This document shows positions 1-10,275 of a DNA stretch of 64,000 nucleotides, one piece after another. The DNA comes from Oceanicola sp. 502str15. GTDB taxonomy: Bacteria > Pseudomonadota > Alphaproteobacteria > Rhodobacterales > Rhodobacteraceae. Made by a program: the position numbers and the translations under genes. Under the pieces are notes generated by a model. That model did not search any database, was not told the DNA's origin, and worked only from the letters and a program-made list of their open reading frames with translations. The stretch lies in contig NZ_WYDQ01000001.1 of assembly GCF_024105635.1 (NCBI RefSeq), forward strand, positions 4,175,390 through 4,239,389, read 5' to 3'. Within the stretch, counting starts at the first letter, position 1, and the number at the start of each line of letters is the position of its first letter.

Positions 1-1
1 C

Positions 2-406
2 CCCGGCATCCGCGCCTACATGGACAACACCGTGGCCTTCGCCAAGGAACACGGCCACGTGCAAACCCTCTTCGGGCGCAAGATCCACACGCCAGAGATC
101 AACGCCAAGGGCCCCGGCGCGGGCTTTGCCAAGCGCGCCGCGATCAACGCGCCGATTCAGGGCACGGCGGCTGATGTGATCCGCCGCGCCATGGTGCGGA
201 TGCCCGAGGCGATCGAGGGCCTTCCGGCAAAGATGCTGCTCCAGGTCCACGACGAACTGATCTTCGAAGTCGAAGAGGCGGCCATCGACGACACCATCGC
301 CGTGGTGAAAAAGGTCATGGAAGGCGCCGCCAGCCCGGCGGTGCATCTCGACGTTCCGCTGGAGGTTGATGCGGGGCAGGGCGACAGCTGGGCCGAAGCA
401 CATTGA
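2..406 (+). CDS. polA: DNA polymerase I, C-terminal part (cut by window edge)
   Basis: These are the last 134 residues of a family A DNA polymerase I; the rest lies off the left edge. The frame is open from base 2 and ends in TGA. Two polymerase-domain landmarks are visible: the segment TLFGRKIHTPEIN and, near the end, palm motif C, VHDELIFEV, whose Asp is a catalytic metal ligand in this family. The enzyme fills gaps during repair and Okazaki fragment processing. Only 16 nt separate it from the pseudouridine synthase gene and no hairpin is seen between them, so read-through transcription is plausible. Confidence 0.95.
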   Translation, partial: PGIRAYMDNTVAFAKEHGHVQTLFGRKIHTPEINAKGPGAGFAKRAAINAPIQGTAADVIRRAMVRMPEAIEGLPAKMLLQVHDELIFEVEEAAIDDTIAVVKKVMEGAASPAVHLDVPLEVDAGQGDSWAEAH

Positions 407-422
407 TTGACGGGCTGCCCCC

Positions 423-998
423 ATGCTCCTCGCCCTGAACAAACCGATGAACCTGCTCTCGCAATTCACCGACGAGGGCCAGTGGCAGGGGCTTTCGCGC
501 CTTGGCCTGCCGCCAAAGGTCTACCCGGCGGGGCGGCTGGACCGGGACTCCGAGGGCCTGCTGCTGCTCACCGATGACGGCGCGCTGCAGGCCCGCATTT
601 CCTCGCCCAAGTTCAAGATGGCCAAGACCTATTGGGTGCTGGTCGAGGGCACGCCGGATGCCGCCGCGCTGGAAGCACTGAAGATGGGCGTGACCCTCAA
701 GGACGGCCCCACCAAACGCGCCGAGGTTTCCGTGATCGCGCCGCCCGAGGGCCTGTGGGAACGCGCCCCGCCCGTGCGCATCCGCAAGGCCCCCGACACA
801 TGGCTCACCCTCACCATCCGCGAGGGGCGCAACCGGCAGGTCCGCCGGATGACAGCCGCCGTCGGCCACCCGACCCTGCGCCTCATCCGGGCACAGATCG
901 GCCCCTGGGCGCTCGACGGCCTCGCCCCGGGCGCATGGCGCGAACTCGACGCGACGCCGCCCGAACCCCGCCGGAAGACCCTGCGCCTCAAGCGCTAG
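423..998 (+). CDS. rluE: 23S rRNA pseudouridine synthase, RluE-like
   Basis: A 191-residue pseudouridine synthase of the RsuA/RluB/C/D/E/F group. The catalytic aspartate lies in GRLDRDSEGLLLLT (D40), and the later GRNRQVRRM motif is typical of the RluE/RluF side of the family. There is no N-terminal S4 RNA-binding domain, as in RluE, which converts U2457 of 23S rRNA in E. coli. The start is the first ATG. No clear Shine-Dalgarno precedes it, but the protein begins directly with the family's LALNKP strand. Its 3' end overlaps the convergent WYL regulator gene by 4 nt. The exact rRNA target is inferred from family resemblance. Confidence 0.85.
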   Translation: MLLALNKPMNLLSQFTDEGQWQGLSRLGLPPKVYPAGRLDRDSEGLLLLTDDGALQARISSPKFKMAKTYWVLVEGTPDAAALEALKMGVTLKDGPTKRAEVSVIAPPEGLWERAPPVRIRKAPDTWLTLTIREGRNRQVRRMTAAVGHPTLRLIRAQIGPWALDGLAPGAWRELDATPPEPRRKTLRLKR

Positions 999-1711
999 CA
1001 GGCCCCGCTACGGCGCTCGTCGAACCCGCCGCGATGCCGCTCCATCCGGTAGAAATCCGCCAGCGCCTTGCCCGGCTCGATCCGGAAGCGCTCGCCGCTG
1101 TCCATGCCCTTGATCCGGTCCACGCGGAACATTCGGAAGTCGTCTCGCAACTCGCACCAGCCGATCAATGTCCACGTCCGGCCCCAGAAGATCAGCGACA
1201 AGGGCCGCACCACGCGCGCCGTCACGGCCCCCTCGGCATCGCCGTAGTCCAGCACCAGCCGCTCGCGGGCATCCACCGCCCGCTCGATTCCATCCAGCCG
1301 CCGCCGGGTGTCGTCATCCATCAGGTAGGGCATTGAAAACGCATGTATCTGCAAGCCCGCCGCCTTGTCGCGCTCGGCCTCGGGCAGCACGGCAGAGATC
1401 TTCACCAGCGCCTCCTCGGCGGCCTCGGCCATCTCCAGCCCGCCCCAGGCCCGGATCAGCCGGGCACCCGCCACCAGCGCCACGATCTCGCTTCGGTTGA
1501 ACATCAACGGCGGCAGGTCAAAGCCCGCGCGCATCAGGTAGCCTACACCCGCCTCGCCCTCGATCGGCACGCCCGAGCCCACGAGATCCGCAATGTCGCG
1601 GTAAATCGTGCGCTCGGACACCTCCAGCCGCTCGGCCAGCATCCGCGCCGTCACCAGCCGCCCCCCTCGGAGCAGCTGGACGATCTGAAACAGGCGATCC
1701 GCGCGGCGCAT
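995..1711 (-). CDS. YafY-type transcriptional regulator (HTH + WYL domain)
   Basis: A 238-residue regulator. Residues 1-60 form a DeoR-like winged helix (LFQIVQLLRGGRLVTARMLA, then the recognition segment SERTIYRDIADL). The C-terminal half is a WYL ligand-sensing domain, recognisable in VVRPLSLIFWGRTWTLIGW followed by ELRDDFRMFRVDRI. It starts 3 nt after the stop of the upstream glyoxalase-fold gene, so the two are almost certainly one transcript, and the regulator probably controls that operon. The ligand is unknown. Confidence 0.85.
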   Translation of the reverse strand: MRRADRLFQIVQLLRGGRLVTARMLAERLEVSERTIYRDIADLVGSGVPIEGEAGVGYLMRAGFDLPPLMFNRSEIVALVAGARLIRAWGGLEMAEAAEEALVKISAVLPEAERDKAAGLQIHAFSMPYLMDDDTRRRLDGIERAVDARERLVLDYGDAEGAVTARVVRPLSLIFWGRTWTLIGWCELRDDFRMFRVDRIKGMDSGERFRIEPGKALADFYRMERHRGGFDERRSGAC

Positions 1712-1714
1712 CCC

Positions 1715-2125
1715 TCAGCCCTTGCTGTATTCGAACAACCCGATGGAATTTCCATCCGGGTCGATCGTATAGGCAAAGCGCCCGGAAGGAATGGGGATAA
1801 TCCCCGGCAGCACCCGGCCCCCGGCCTCCATCGCCCGCTCCAGCGCGGCTTCGAGCACGGGCACATGCAGATGCACCGTCACCCCGGTGCCATCGCCCGC
1901 AGGCTTGCCGGCATAGAGATGGCCCGCCACCCCATCCATCGGCGATTTCACCGGCAGCATGGCCACCGGGTTCGGCCCCTCGTCATTGCGCTCCAGCGGA
2001 TGGCCCAGCACCGCGCCGTAATAGGCAATGGCAGCATCCAGATCGCTCACCGGAATCTCGCACCACACCAGCGCGTCATCAGGCAGGGCGGTTGCATCGG
2101 CGGGGTTTGTCATCGTTTCGGTCAT
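1715..2125 (-). CDS. VOC (glyoxalase/bleomycin resistance) family protein
   Basis: A 136-residue single-module vicinal-oxygen-chelate protein. It has the paired beta-alpha-beta-beta-beta motifs, opening with LVWCEIPVSDLDAAIAYYGA and closing with the usual DPDGNSIGLFE segment. I chose the ATG at 2125 because a GAGGAG Shine-Dalgarno lies about 8 nt upstream. A longer in-frame extension would read through intergenic repeat sequence. The substrate cannot be deduced. It lies 3 nt upstream of the WYL regulator gene and is probably the regulator's target. Confidence 0.85.
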   Translation of the reverse strand: MTETMTNPADATALPDDALVWCEIPVSDLDAAIAYYGAVLGHPLERNDEGPNPVAMLPVKSPMDGVAGHLYAGKPAGDGTGVTVHLHVPVLEAALERAMEAGGRVLPGIIPIPSGRFAYTIDPDGNSIGLFEYSKG

Positions 2126-2230
2126 TGCAGGAACTCCTCGGCAGGGTTGAACATGCCCCATCATGGCCCCCCCCTCCTGACAGCTACCTGTCAGGAGCCT
2201 GTCAGCCGCTCTGAAGTTTCTCGCAGCCCG

Positions 2231-2266
2231 TTCATTTTCTTGCGGAAAATACTCCCGCCGGAGGCA
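2231..2266 (-). repeat. Dispersed intergenic repeat, family A (long form)
   Basis: Read on the minus strand this copy has GCCTCCGGCGGGAG, then TATTTTCC, then GCAAGAAAATGAA. The same module recurs at 12531, 23890 and as an inverted pair at 31028-31090. It sits between the DUF1285 and VOC genes. The CTCC/GGAG part can form a small hairpin. Function unknown. Confidence 0.7.
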
Positions 2267-2311
2267 TCCCAAAAAATGGAATGCGCCGCAGGCGCTCAAT
2301 TGAACAGGAGG

Positions 2312-2902
2312 TCAGGGCAGTTCGGCGGCGGGGATGATCCTGAAGAACCTGCCGCCCGACCACAGGCCGAACCAGTCGTCCTGCACGGTGCCGATCTCTA
2401 CCAGCCGGTAAAAGCTCTTGCGGTCGATCAGCGCCTCCAGCCCTGCGCGCACATGCACGTAGGGCGAAGGTTCGCCGGTTTCGGGGTCGCGCTCCACCCG
2501 AATCGGGTTTTCCGGCCCGGCTTCCGAAAGGTCGCCCACGTTGGTCTCGAAGGTCAGCACCTGCGCTTCGCCGCTGCCGGAAGCGGTGAAATCCACCGCA
2601 ACGAAGGGGGCGTCATCCACCGTGATCCCGACTTTCTCCACCGGGGTCACGAGAAAGTAATCGCCGCCCTCCTTCTTGAGGATGGTCGAGAACAGCCGCA
2701 CGAGTTCGGGGCGGCCGATCGGCGTGCCGAGGTAAAACCACGTGCCATCGCGGGCAATCCGCATGTCGAGGTCGCCGCAGAACTCGGGGTTCCACAGGTG
2801 AACGGGCGGCAGCTTGCCCTTTTTGGCGGCGCTTCTGGCCGCGCTTTCGATGCTTTGGGCGTCGGGTTTCACAATATCTTGTCTGGCCTTCGATTTCGCC
2901 AT
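2312..2902 (-). CDS. DUF1285 domain-containing protein
   Basis: A 196-residue soluble protein from the ATG at 2902; a GTG at 2911 is an alternative start. It matches the DUF1285 pattern: [22 protein letters not shown], then [19 protein letters not shown] and a C-terminal [14 protein letters not shown]. The family is widespread in proteobacteria and has no established biochemical function. It is transcribed away from the MoxR operon, sharing a short divergent promoter region with it. Confidence 0.85.
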   Translation of the reverse strand: MAKSKARQDIVKPDAQSIESAARSAAKKGKLPPVHLWNPEFCGDLDMRIARDGTWFYLGTPIGRPELVRLFSTILKKEGGDYFLVTPVEKVGITVDDAPFVAVDFTASGSGEAQVLTFETNVGDLSEAGPENPIRVERDPETGEPSPYVHVRAGLEALIDRKSFYRLVEIGTVQDDWFGLWSGGRFFRIIPAAELP

Positions 2903-2963
2903 TGGTCTCACATGCGATAGATGGCTTACTGGGCCCTAACCTAGCCGACCAAGGAGAAATGTC

Positions 2964-3967
<1,004 letters not shown>

Positions 3968-3971
<4 letters not shown>

Positions 3972-4897
3972 GCGATGCGCCTTCAGTTGCTCTCCATGCC
4001 GGCGTAGGGCGCGGGCTGCGGTCCCGGGCCGAGGGGCTGGCCGCCGCGCTGCCGCCGCTGCTGGCCGATGCCGAGCACCTCGCGCAAACCGTGCTGCTGG
4101 GGGCCCATGGCCGCCGCCGCTCGGGCATGGGCGACGAGTTCTGGCAATACCGCCCGCTGGCGGTGGGCGATGAGGCGCGCAGCATCGACTGGCGGCGCTC
4201 GGCCAAGTCCGATCAGCACTTCGTGCGCGAGAAGGAATGGCAGGCGGCGCAATCGGTGATGCTCTGGGCCGACGAGGCGATGTCGATGCGCTTTTCCGGT
4301 GCTCCCGGCAAGCGCCCCTCCAAGGCCGAGCGCGCCCGGCTCCTCAGCCTTGCCGTGGCCGTGCTGCTGGTGCGCGGCGGGGAGCGCGTGGGGCTTGCCC
4401 GGCTCGATCAGCCGCCCCGCTCCGGCCCGCTGCAACTGATCCGCATCGCCGATGCGCTGGGCGGGGCGATGGAGGCCGAGGAAAAGGCGCTGCCCGGCCC
4501 CGATTACGGCGCACCGCGCGGCGATACCCTGCCGCTGCATTCCCGTGCCGTGTTTCTCAGCGATTTCATGGGTGACATCGACGCGGTCGAAACCGCGCTG
4601 GCCCGCGCCGCCGACCGTGGTGTGCGCGGCGCGATGGTGATGATCCTCGACCCGCAGGAAGAGGAGTTTCCCTTCGACGGGCGCACGATCTTCGAGAGCA
4701 TGGGGGGCAGCCTCGCCCATGAAACCCGCAAGGCCGGCGATCTGCGCAGCCGCTACCTCGCGCGGCTCGCCGCCCGCAAGGACCGGCTGGAGCAGCTTGC
4801 CCGCACCACCGGCTGGCAGTTTACCACCCACCACACCGACGCCCCGGCGCAAACCGCGCTGCTCTGGCTCTACGGTGCGCTGGAGCATGGCCGCTGA
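3968..4897 (+). CDS. DUF58 domain-containing protein
   Basis: A 309-residue DUF58 protein. The signature runs GDEFWQYRPLAVGDEARSID followed by WRRSAK (about residues 55-80). DUF58 proteins are von Willebrand-like and are genetically tied to MoxR ATPases. I place the start at a TTG that overlaps the moxR stop (TTGA). No ATG lies upstream of the conserved region and the next Met is inside it. The stop overlaps the following ATG by 1 nt, so translation is coupled on both sides. Confidence 0.9.
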
Positions 4898-7707
4898 TGT
4901 TTGCCATCGGCCCCATAGGTTTTACCGCGCCGCTCCTGCTCTGGGCGCTGGTCGTGCTGCCGCTGCTCTGGCTGCTGCTGCGCGCCGTGCCGCCCGCGCC
5001 GATCCGCCGCCGCTTTCCCGGTGTCGCCCTGCTGCTGGGCCTCGAGGATGAAGACAGCCAGACCGATCGCACCCCCTGGTGGCTGCTTTTGCTGCGGATG
5101 CTTGCCGTGGCCGCCATCATCATCGGTTTCGCCGGCCCCGTGCTGAACCCCGAAGAGCGCCGCGAGGGCACCGGCCCGCTGCTGATCGCGCTCGATGGCG
5201 GCTGGGCCGATGCCCGCGACTGGCCGGGCCGCATGGCCCGGATCGAAGGGCTTCTGGCCGATGCCGCCGCCACCGATCGCCCCGTTGCCGTGGTGTCGCT
5301 CACCGCGCTGCCGGCTCCCGGCGAACTGCCCATGCTGGCCGCCGGTGCATGGTCGCCGCGCCTTGCCGGCCTCGAGCCCACCGCATGGCCGCCCGAGAGC
5401 GGCGCAGCGACGGAGTGGATCGAGAGCCTCGATGAGGGTTTCGAAACCTACTGGCTGTCGGACGGTCTTGCCCATGACGGCCGCGAGACGGTGCTGGCCG
5501 CGCTGGAAGACAAGGGGCCGGTGACGGTGTTCGAAAGCCCCCGCCGCCCGCTCGGGCTGCGCCCCGTCCGGTTCGAAGACGGGCAGGTGCGCCTCACCGT
5601 GCTGCGCCCCGACGCGCTTGCCGCCCAGACCGCCACCGTGCTGGCCTATGGCCGCGACCCCTCCGGCACCGAGCGCGCGCTGGCGCGCGCCGAGGTCGCG
5701 TTCGACACGGCCGCCACCGAGGCTGAGGTGGCCCTGGTGCTGCCCGCCGAGCTGCGCAACCGCATCACCCGCTTCGAAGTGCAGGGCATTCGCGGGGCAG
5801 GGGCCGTGACCCTCTCCGACGACGGGCTGCGCCGGCGCGAGGTGGCGCTGATCGCAGGCCGCGAAGATCGCGAGGGGCTGGAGCTGCTCTCGCCGCTGCA
5901 CTACCTCGAACGCGCGCTGGAGCCGACCGCCGATCTGGTCGAGGGCACCCTGCCCGATATCCTGCTGGCCAACCCCGACGCCATCGTCTTCGCCGACGTG
6001 GCCGACCTGCCGGACGCCGAAAAGGAAGACCTGCTGGCCTGGGTCGAGGAGGGCGGCCTGCTGCTACGCTTCGCCGGGCCGCAACTGGCGGCCTCCGATG
6101 TGAGCCGGCGCGAGGAAGACACGCTGATGCCGGTGCGCCTGCGGGAGGGCGGGCGCTCGGTGGGGGGCGCGATGAGCTGGGGCGAGCCCAAGGCGCTGCG
6201 GCCCTTTCCCGAGACCTCGCCGTTCTACGGCCTCGCCCTGCCGGACGACGTGACCGTGACCGCCCAGGTCATGGCCCAGCCCGACCCTGAGCTGGCCGAC
6301 CGGGTCATTGCCTCGCTGGCCGATGGCACGCCGCTGGTCACACGCAAGCGGCTGGGGCAGGGCTCTGTGGTGCTGTTTCACGTCACCGCCAATGCCGAAT
6401 GGTCGTCGCTCCCCCTCTCCGGCCTCTTCGTGCAGATGCTCGAACGGCTGGCCATTTCCACCCGCCCCGCAACCCCCGATGCGGGCGAGCTGGAAGGCAC
6501 CGTCTGGACACCCGAGCGGGTGCTCGACGGCTTCGGCGTGGTGCAGGACGCGGGCACGCTGCCCGGTGTCGAAGGCGCAGACCTCGGCGCGGCCCTTGCA
6601 GGCACCGCCCCGATCGGGCCGGACCTGCGCCCGGGGCTCTATGCCGGGGAGGACAGGTTGATCGCGCTCAACGTGCTGGGGCCCGAGGCGGTGCTGGAGC
6701 CGGTGAGCTGGCCTGCGCGGGTGCCGGTCGAGGGGCTGGCCGTCAACCGCGAGACGGCGTTGAAGGGCTTCGTCCTCACCGCGGCGCTGGTGGCGCTGGC
6801 ACTCGATATCATCGCCTCCCTCTGGCTCGGTGGCCGCCTCTTCGCCCCGCGTGCGCGCAGCACCCGGCGCACGGGCGCGGCGGGCGCCGTGCTCATCGCC
6901 GCGCTCCTCATCACCGCGCCCGATGGCGCATCAGCGCAGCAGGAAGACGTCGACCTTCTGGCGCTCGAGGCCACCACCGAGGTGGTGCTCGCCCATGTCG
7001 TGACCGGCGATCCGCGGCTCGACGAGGTGGCCCACGCCGGGCTGCGCGGCCTCTCGGACACCCTCTTCCGCCGCACCTCTATCGAGCCCGCCGAGCCGCT
7101 GGCGGTGAACCTCGAAACCGACGAGCTCGCCTTCTTCCCTTTCCTCTACTGGCCGGTGAACCCCAACCAGCCGACCCCCTCCGCCGAGGCCTATGCCAAG
7201 CTCAACCGCTACCTGCGCACCGGCGGCATGATCCTGTTCGACACCCGAGATGCCGATATCGGTGGCTTTGGCGCCGCCACGCCCGAGGGGCGCAAGCTGC
7301 AGGAGCTGGCCCGCCCGCTCGACATTCCGCCGCTGGAGCCGATCCCGCAGGACCACGTGCTCACCCGCACCTTCTACCTGTTGCAGGATTTCCCCGGCCG
7401 CTGGGCCAGCCGTGACGTCTGGGTCGAGGCCGCGCCGGAGGATGCCGAGGTGGTCGAGGGCATGCCCTTCCGCAACCTGAATGACGGCGTGACACCGGTG
7501 GTCATCGGCGGCAACGACTGGGCCGCGGCCTGGGCAGTGGAAAACAACGGCGCGGCGATGTTCCCCGTGGGGCGCGGCTACGCGGGCGAGCAGCAGCGCG
7601 AGATCGCCTATCGCTTCGGGGTGAACCTCATCATGCATGTGCTCACCGGCAACTACAAATCCGACCAGGTCCACGTGCCTGCGCTGCTCGACAGGCTGGG
7701 CCAATGA
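4897..7707 (+). CDS. BatA-like N-terminus plus DUF4159 membrane protein
   Basis: A 936-residue membrane protein. The N-terminus has two hydrophobic segments (about residues 10-28 and 62-80) in the BatA/aerotolerance-type arrangement. A long periplasmic or cytoplasmic middle region follows. A further membrane segment lies around 645-665, then a short hydrophobic stretch, and from about 690 a DUF4159 domain (AFFPFLYWPVNPNQPTPS is characteristic). It is the third gene of the MoxR operon and overlaps both neighbours by 1-4 nt. It probably forms the membrane part of a MoxR/DUF58 complex; its physiological role is not established. Confidence 0.85.
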   Translation: MFAIGPIGFTAPLLLWALVVLPLLWLLLRAVPPAPIRRRFPGVALLLGLEDEDSQTDRTPWWLLLLRMLAVAAIIIGFAGPVLNPEERREGTGPLLIALDGGWADARDWPGRMARIEGLLADAAATDRPVAVVSLTALPAPGELPMLAAGAWSPRLAGLEPTAWPPESGAATEWIESLDEGFETYWLSDGLAHDGRETVLAALEDKGPVTVFESPRRPLGLRPVRFEDGQVRLTVLRPDALAAQTATVLAYGRDPSGTERALARAEVAFDTAATEAEVALVLPAELRNRITRFEVQGIRGAGAVTLSDDGLRRREVALIAGREDREGLELLSPLHYLERALEPTADLVEGTLPDILLANPDAIVFADVADLPDAEKEDLLAWVEEGGLLLRFAGPQLAASDVSRREEDTLMPVRLREGGRSVGGAMSWGEPKALRPFPETSPFYGLALPDDVTVTAQVMAQPDPELADRVIASLADGTPLVTRKRLGQGSVVLFHVTANAEWSSLPLSGLFVQMLERLAISTRPATPDAGELEGTVWTPERVLDGFGVVQDAGTLPGVEGADLGAALAGTAPIGPDLRPGLYAGEDRLIALNVLGPEAVLEPVSWPARVPVEGLAVNRETALKGFVLTAALVALALDIIASLWLGGRLFAPRARSTRRTGAAGAVLIAALLITAPDGASAQQEDVDLLALEATTEVVLAHVVTGDPRLDEVAHAGLRGLSDTLFRRTSIEPAEPLAVNLETDELAFFPFLYWPVNPNQPTPSAEAYAKLNRYLRTGGMILFDTRDADIGGFGAATPEGRKLQELARPLDIPPLEPIPQDHVLTRTFYLLQDFPGRWASRDVWVEAAPEDAEVVEGMPFRNLNDGVTPVVIGGNDWAAAWAVENNGAAMFPVGRGYAGEQQREIAYRFGVNLIMHVLTGNYKSDQVHVPALLDRLGQ

Positions 7708-9812
7708 TGAACGCCGACAGCATCGTCTTCGCGCCGCACCTGCCGTGGATCGCGCTCTATGCCGCCTGTGCCCTCGCGGTGCTGCTCATCGTGCTCGCCA
7801 TCTGGCGCGGGCTGGCCGGCTGGTGGCTGCGGGCGCTCGCCGCCGTGGCGCTGCTTGTGGCGCTGGCCAACCCCTCGCTGCAACAGGAAGAGCGCAACCC
7901 GCTCTCCGACATCGTGCTGGTGGTGGTCGATGAAAGCTCGTCGCAGGCCCTCTCCGACCGCGCCGACCAGACCGGGGCCGCCCTTGGCCGGGTGCTGGCG
8001 CAGATCGCCGCCATGCCCAACACCGAGGCCCGCGTGGCCGTGGTGGGCGATGGTGAGGGCGACGAAGGCACGCGTGCCATGGCCGCGCTCTCCGAGGCCT
8101 TGGCCGAAGAGCCGCGCGCCCGGGTCGCCGGGGCGATCCTCATCTCCGACGGCCGGGTGCACGACATGGAGCGCACCCCCGATCTGCCCGCCCCGCTGCA
8201 CCTGCTGATGACCGGCCATTCCACAGACTGGGACCGCCGCCTCGTGATCCAGAACGCCCCCGCCTTCGGCATCCTCGGGGAAGAGGTCAACCTCACCCTG
8301 ATGATCGAGGACCAGGGCGACGTGCCCTCCGGCGCGGGCGCCGGCGCCACGGTGCCGCTCTCCATTGCGATCGACGGTGAGGAGCCGCGCACCTATGACG
8401 TGCCGGTGGGCGAGGAGCTGTCGCTGCCCGTCACCCTCAGCCATGGCGGCAAGAACGTGATCCAGTTCATCACCCCGGCGGCGGAGGGCGAGCTGACCGA
8501 CCGCAACAACGCCGCCGTCGTGCAGATCAACGGCGTGCGCGACCGCCTGCGGGTGCTTCTGGTGAGCGGCGAGCCGCATCCGGGCGAACGGACCTGGCGC
8601 AACCTGCTGAAGTCCGACAGCTCCGTCGACCTCGTGCACTTCACCATCCTGCGCCCGCCCGAAAAGCAGGATGGCGTGCCGGTCTCCGAGCTGTCGCTCA
8701 TCGCCTTCCCCACCCGCGAGCTGTTCATCGAGAAGATCGACGAGTTCGACCTGATCATCTTCGACCGCTACAAGCGCCGCGGCATCCTGCCCACGCTCTA
8801 CCTCGACAACATCCGTGATTACGTCGAGCGCGGCGGGGCGGTGCTGGTGGCCGCCGGGCCGGACTTTGCCAGCGCCGATTCCATCTACCGCTCGCCGTTG
8901 GGCGACATCATGCCCGCCTCGCCCTCGGCCCGCGTGCTGGAAGACGGCTACCTGCCCGAAGTCACCGAACTGGGCGAGAAGCACCCTGTCACCGAGGGGC
9001 TCGAGGCGCTCTATCCCTCCGAGGAAGAGGGCGTGCCGGGCTGGGGCCGCTGGTTCCGCCTCGTCGATCTGATCCCCACGCCGGGCGAGAATGGCGGGCA
9101 GGTGGTGATGTCGGGTCTGGAAGACCGCCCGTTGCTGGTCTTGCAGCGCCACGGCGAAGGTCGGGTGGCGCTGATGGCCTCCGACCACGCATGGCTCTGG
9201 TCACGCGGCTTCGAGGGCGGCGGGCCGCAGCTCGAGCTGCTGCGGCGACTGGCGCATTGGATGATGAAGGAGCCCGACCTCGAAGAAGAGAGCCTGACCG
9301 CCGAGGCCGTGGGCCAGGAGATGACGATCACCCGCCGCACCCTTGGCGATGCGCCCTCCGAGGTGGAGGTGATCGGCCCCGATGGCTCGGTCTACGTGGT
9401 GCCGCTCGAAGAGGTTTCGCCGGGGCTCTACCAGGGCGTCTTCGAAGGGCCGGACCTTGGCCTCTATCGTCTTGCCGAAGGCGACAAGACCGCCGTCGTG
9501 GCGCTCGGGCCGTCCGCGCCCAAGGAGTTCGAGCAGACCATTGCCACGGGCGAGGTCGTCCAGGCGGCAGTGGATACGCGGCGCGGTGGCGTGGTGGCGC
9601 TGGAAGAGGGCACCCCCGGCATTCGCGAAGTGCGCGAAGGCCGCGTGGCCTCGGGTCGCGGCTGGGTCGGGATCACCCCGCGCGGGGCCTATGTCACGGC
9701 TGATGTCACGGTGATTCCGCTGGTGAACCCTCTGCTCTTCCTCGTGCTGGCCGCACTGCTGACGTTGGGTGCCTGGCTGATCGAGGGGCGACGCGGCGCG
9801 AAGGGCGCCTGA
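7704..9812 (+). CDS. Large membrane protein with glutamine amidotransferase-like fold, MoxR operon
   Basis: A 702-residue protein. Two hydrophobic helices lie near the N-terminus (about residues 12-30 and 36-54) and one near the C-terminus (about 670-690). The central region, LRVLLVSGEPHPGERTWRNL through EFDLIIFDRYKRRGILP and GGAVLVAAGPDF, resembles the class I glutamine amidotransferase-like fold found in Bat/MoxR clusters. I see no obvious Cys-His-Glu catalytic triad, so it is probably a structural protein. The start ATG overlaps the previous stop (ATGA). It is the last gene of the operon. Confidence 0.75.
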   Translation: MMNADSIVFAPHLPWIALYAACALAVLLIVLAIWRGLAGWWLRALAAVALLVALANPSLQQEERNPLSDIVLVVVDESSSQALSDRADQTGAALGRVLAQIAAMPNTEARVAVVGDGEGDEGTRAMAALSEALAEEPRARVAGAILISDGRVHDMERTPDLPAPLHLLMTGHSTDWDRRLVIQNAPAFGILGEEVNLTLMIEDQGDVPSGAGAGATVPLSIAIDGEEPRTYDVPVGEELSLPVTLSHGGKNVIQFITPAAEGELTDRNNAAVVQINGVRDRLRVLLVSGEPHPGERTWRNLLKSDSSVDLVHFTILRPPEKQDGVPVSELSLIAFPTRELFIEKIDEFDLIIFDRYKRRGILPTLYLDNIRDYVERGGAVLVAAGPDFASADSIYRSPLGDIMPASPSARVLEDGYLPEVTELGEKHPVTEGLEALYPSEEEGVPGWGRWFRLVDLIPTPGENGGQVVMSGLEDRPLLVLQRHGEGRVALMASDHAWLWSRGFEGGGPQLELLRRLAHWMMKEPDLEEESLTAEAVGQEMTITRRTLGDAPSEVEVIGPDGSVYVVPLEEVSPGLYQGVFEGPDLGLYRLAEGDKTAVVALGPSAPKEFEQTIATGEVVQAAVDTRRGGVVALEEGTPGIREVREGRVASGRGWVGITPRGAYVTADVTVIPLVNPLLFLVLAALLTLGAWLIEGRRGAKGA

Positions 9813-9854
9813 CGCCGCCACGCGGCTGTTGGCCACCAGTCCATTGCCGCAGGC

Positions 9855-9877
9855 CGTAGGGTGGGTGCCAACCCACC
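9855..9877 (+). repeat. Dispersed intergenic repeat, family B
   Basis: Sequence CGTAGGGTGGGTGCCAACC plus ACC. The GGTGGGT/ACCCACC arms form a small hairpin. Related copies (GTAGG-hairpin) lie at 25071, 31151 and 32896. It sits after the MoxR operon, in front of the stop of a convergent gene, and may act as a bidirectional terminator. Confidence 0.65.
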
Positions 9878-9883
9878 ATCCCG

Positions 9884-10228
9884 CTAGCGCAGATCCACCT
9901 GGTATCGGGTGCCGTCCCAGCCTTCGGGCAGGGTGCTGGTCTCGATCCAGACCCGAGTCACGCCCTGCGGGATCTTCACCCCCGACAGGCTGCGGGTGAA
10001 GGGCTGTTCGTCGACATGGGGATGGAGCAGCTTGCGGGTGCCCAGCACCCGGCCGGTCTCGTTCGTCACCCGCCAGCCGTTGGCGTAATCCTCCCAGCCT
10101 GTGTCGGCATGGGAGAGGGTCACGTCAAACCGCCAGGCACCGCCCGATGGCGCGGCCTTCACGGCCTCCACCACCGCCGGATCGGCCATTGCGGGAAGAG
10201 CGAAGAGAAACGGGATGAGCCAGCGCAT
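9884..10228 (-). CDS. Small exported protein of unknown function
   Basis: A 114-residue protein with a clear signal peptide (MRWLIPFLFALPAMA, cleavage probably after AMA). The mature domain is beta-rich (GAWRFDVTLSHADTGWEDYA, then GWRVTNETGRVLGTRKLLHP). I chose the ATG at 10228 because it places the signal peptide at the N-terminus; a start 9 nt further upstream is possible. The protein is predicted to be periplasmic. I do not recognise the family by name. It is convergent with the MoxR operon. Confidence 0.75.
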   Translation of the reverse strand: MRWLIPFLFALPAMADPAVVEAVKAAPSGGAWRFDVTLSHADTGWEDYANGWRVTNETGRVLGTRKLLHPHVDEQPFTRSLSGVKIPQGVTRVWIETSTLPEGWDGTRYQVDLR

Positions 10229-10275
10229 GCCGGGCACTGTGCCACAGTATTGCGCTGCTCTGGGTCACAACCCTG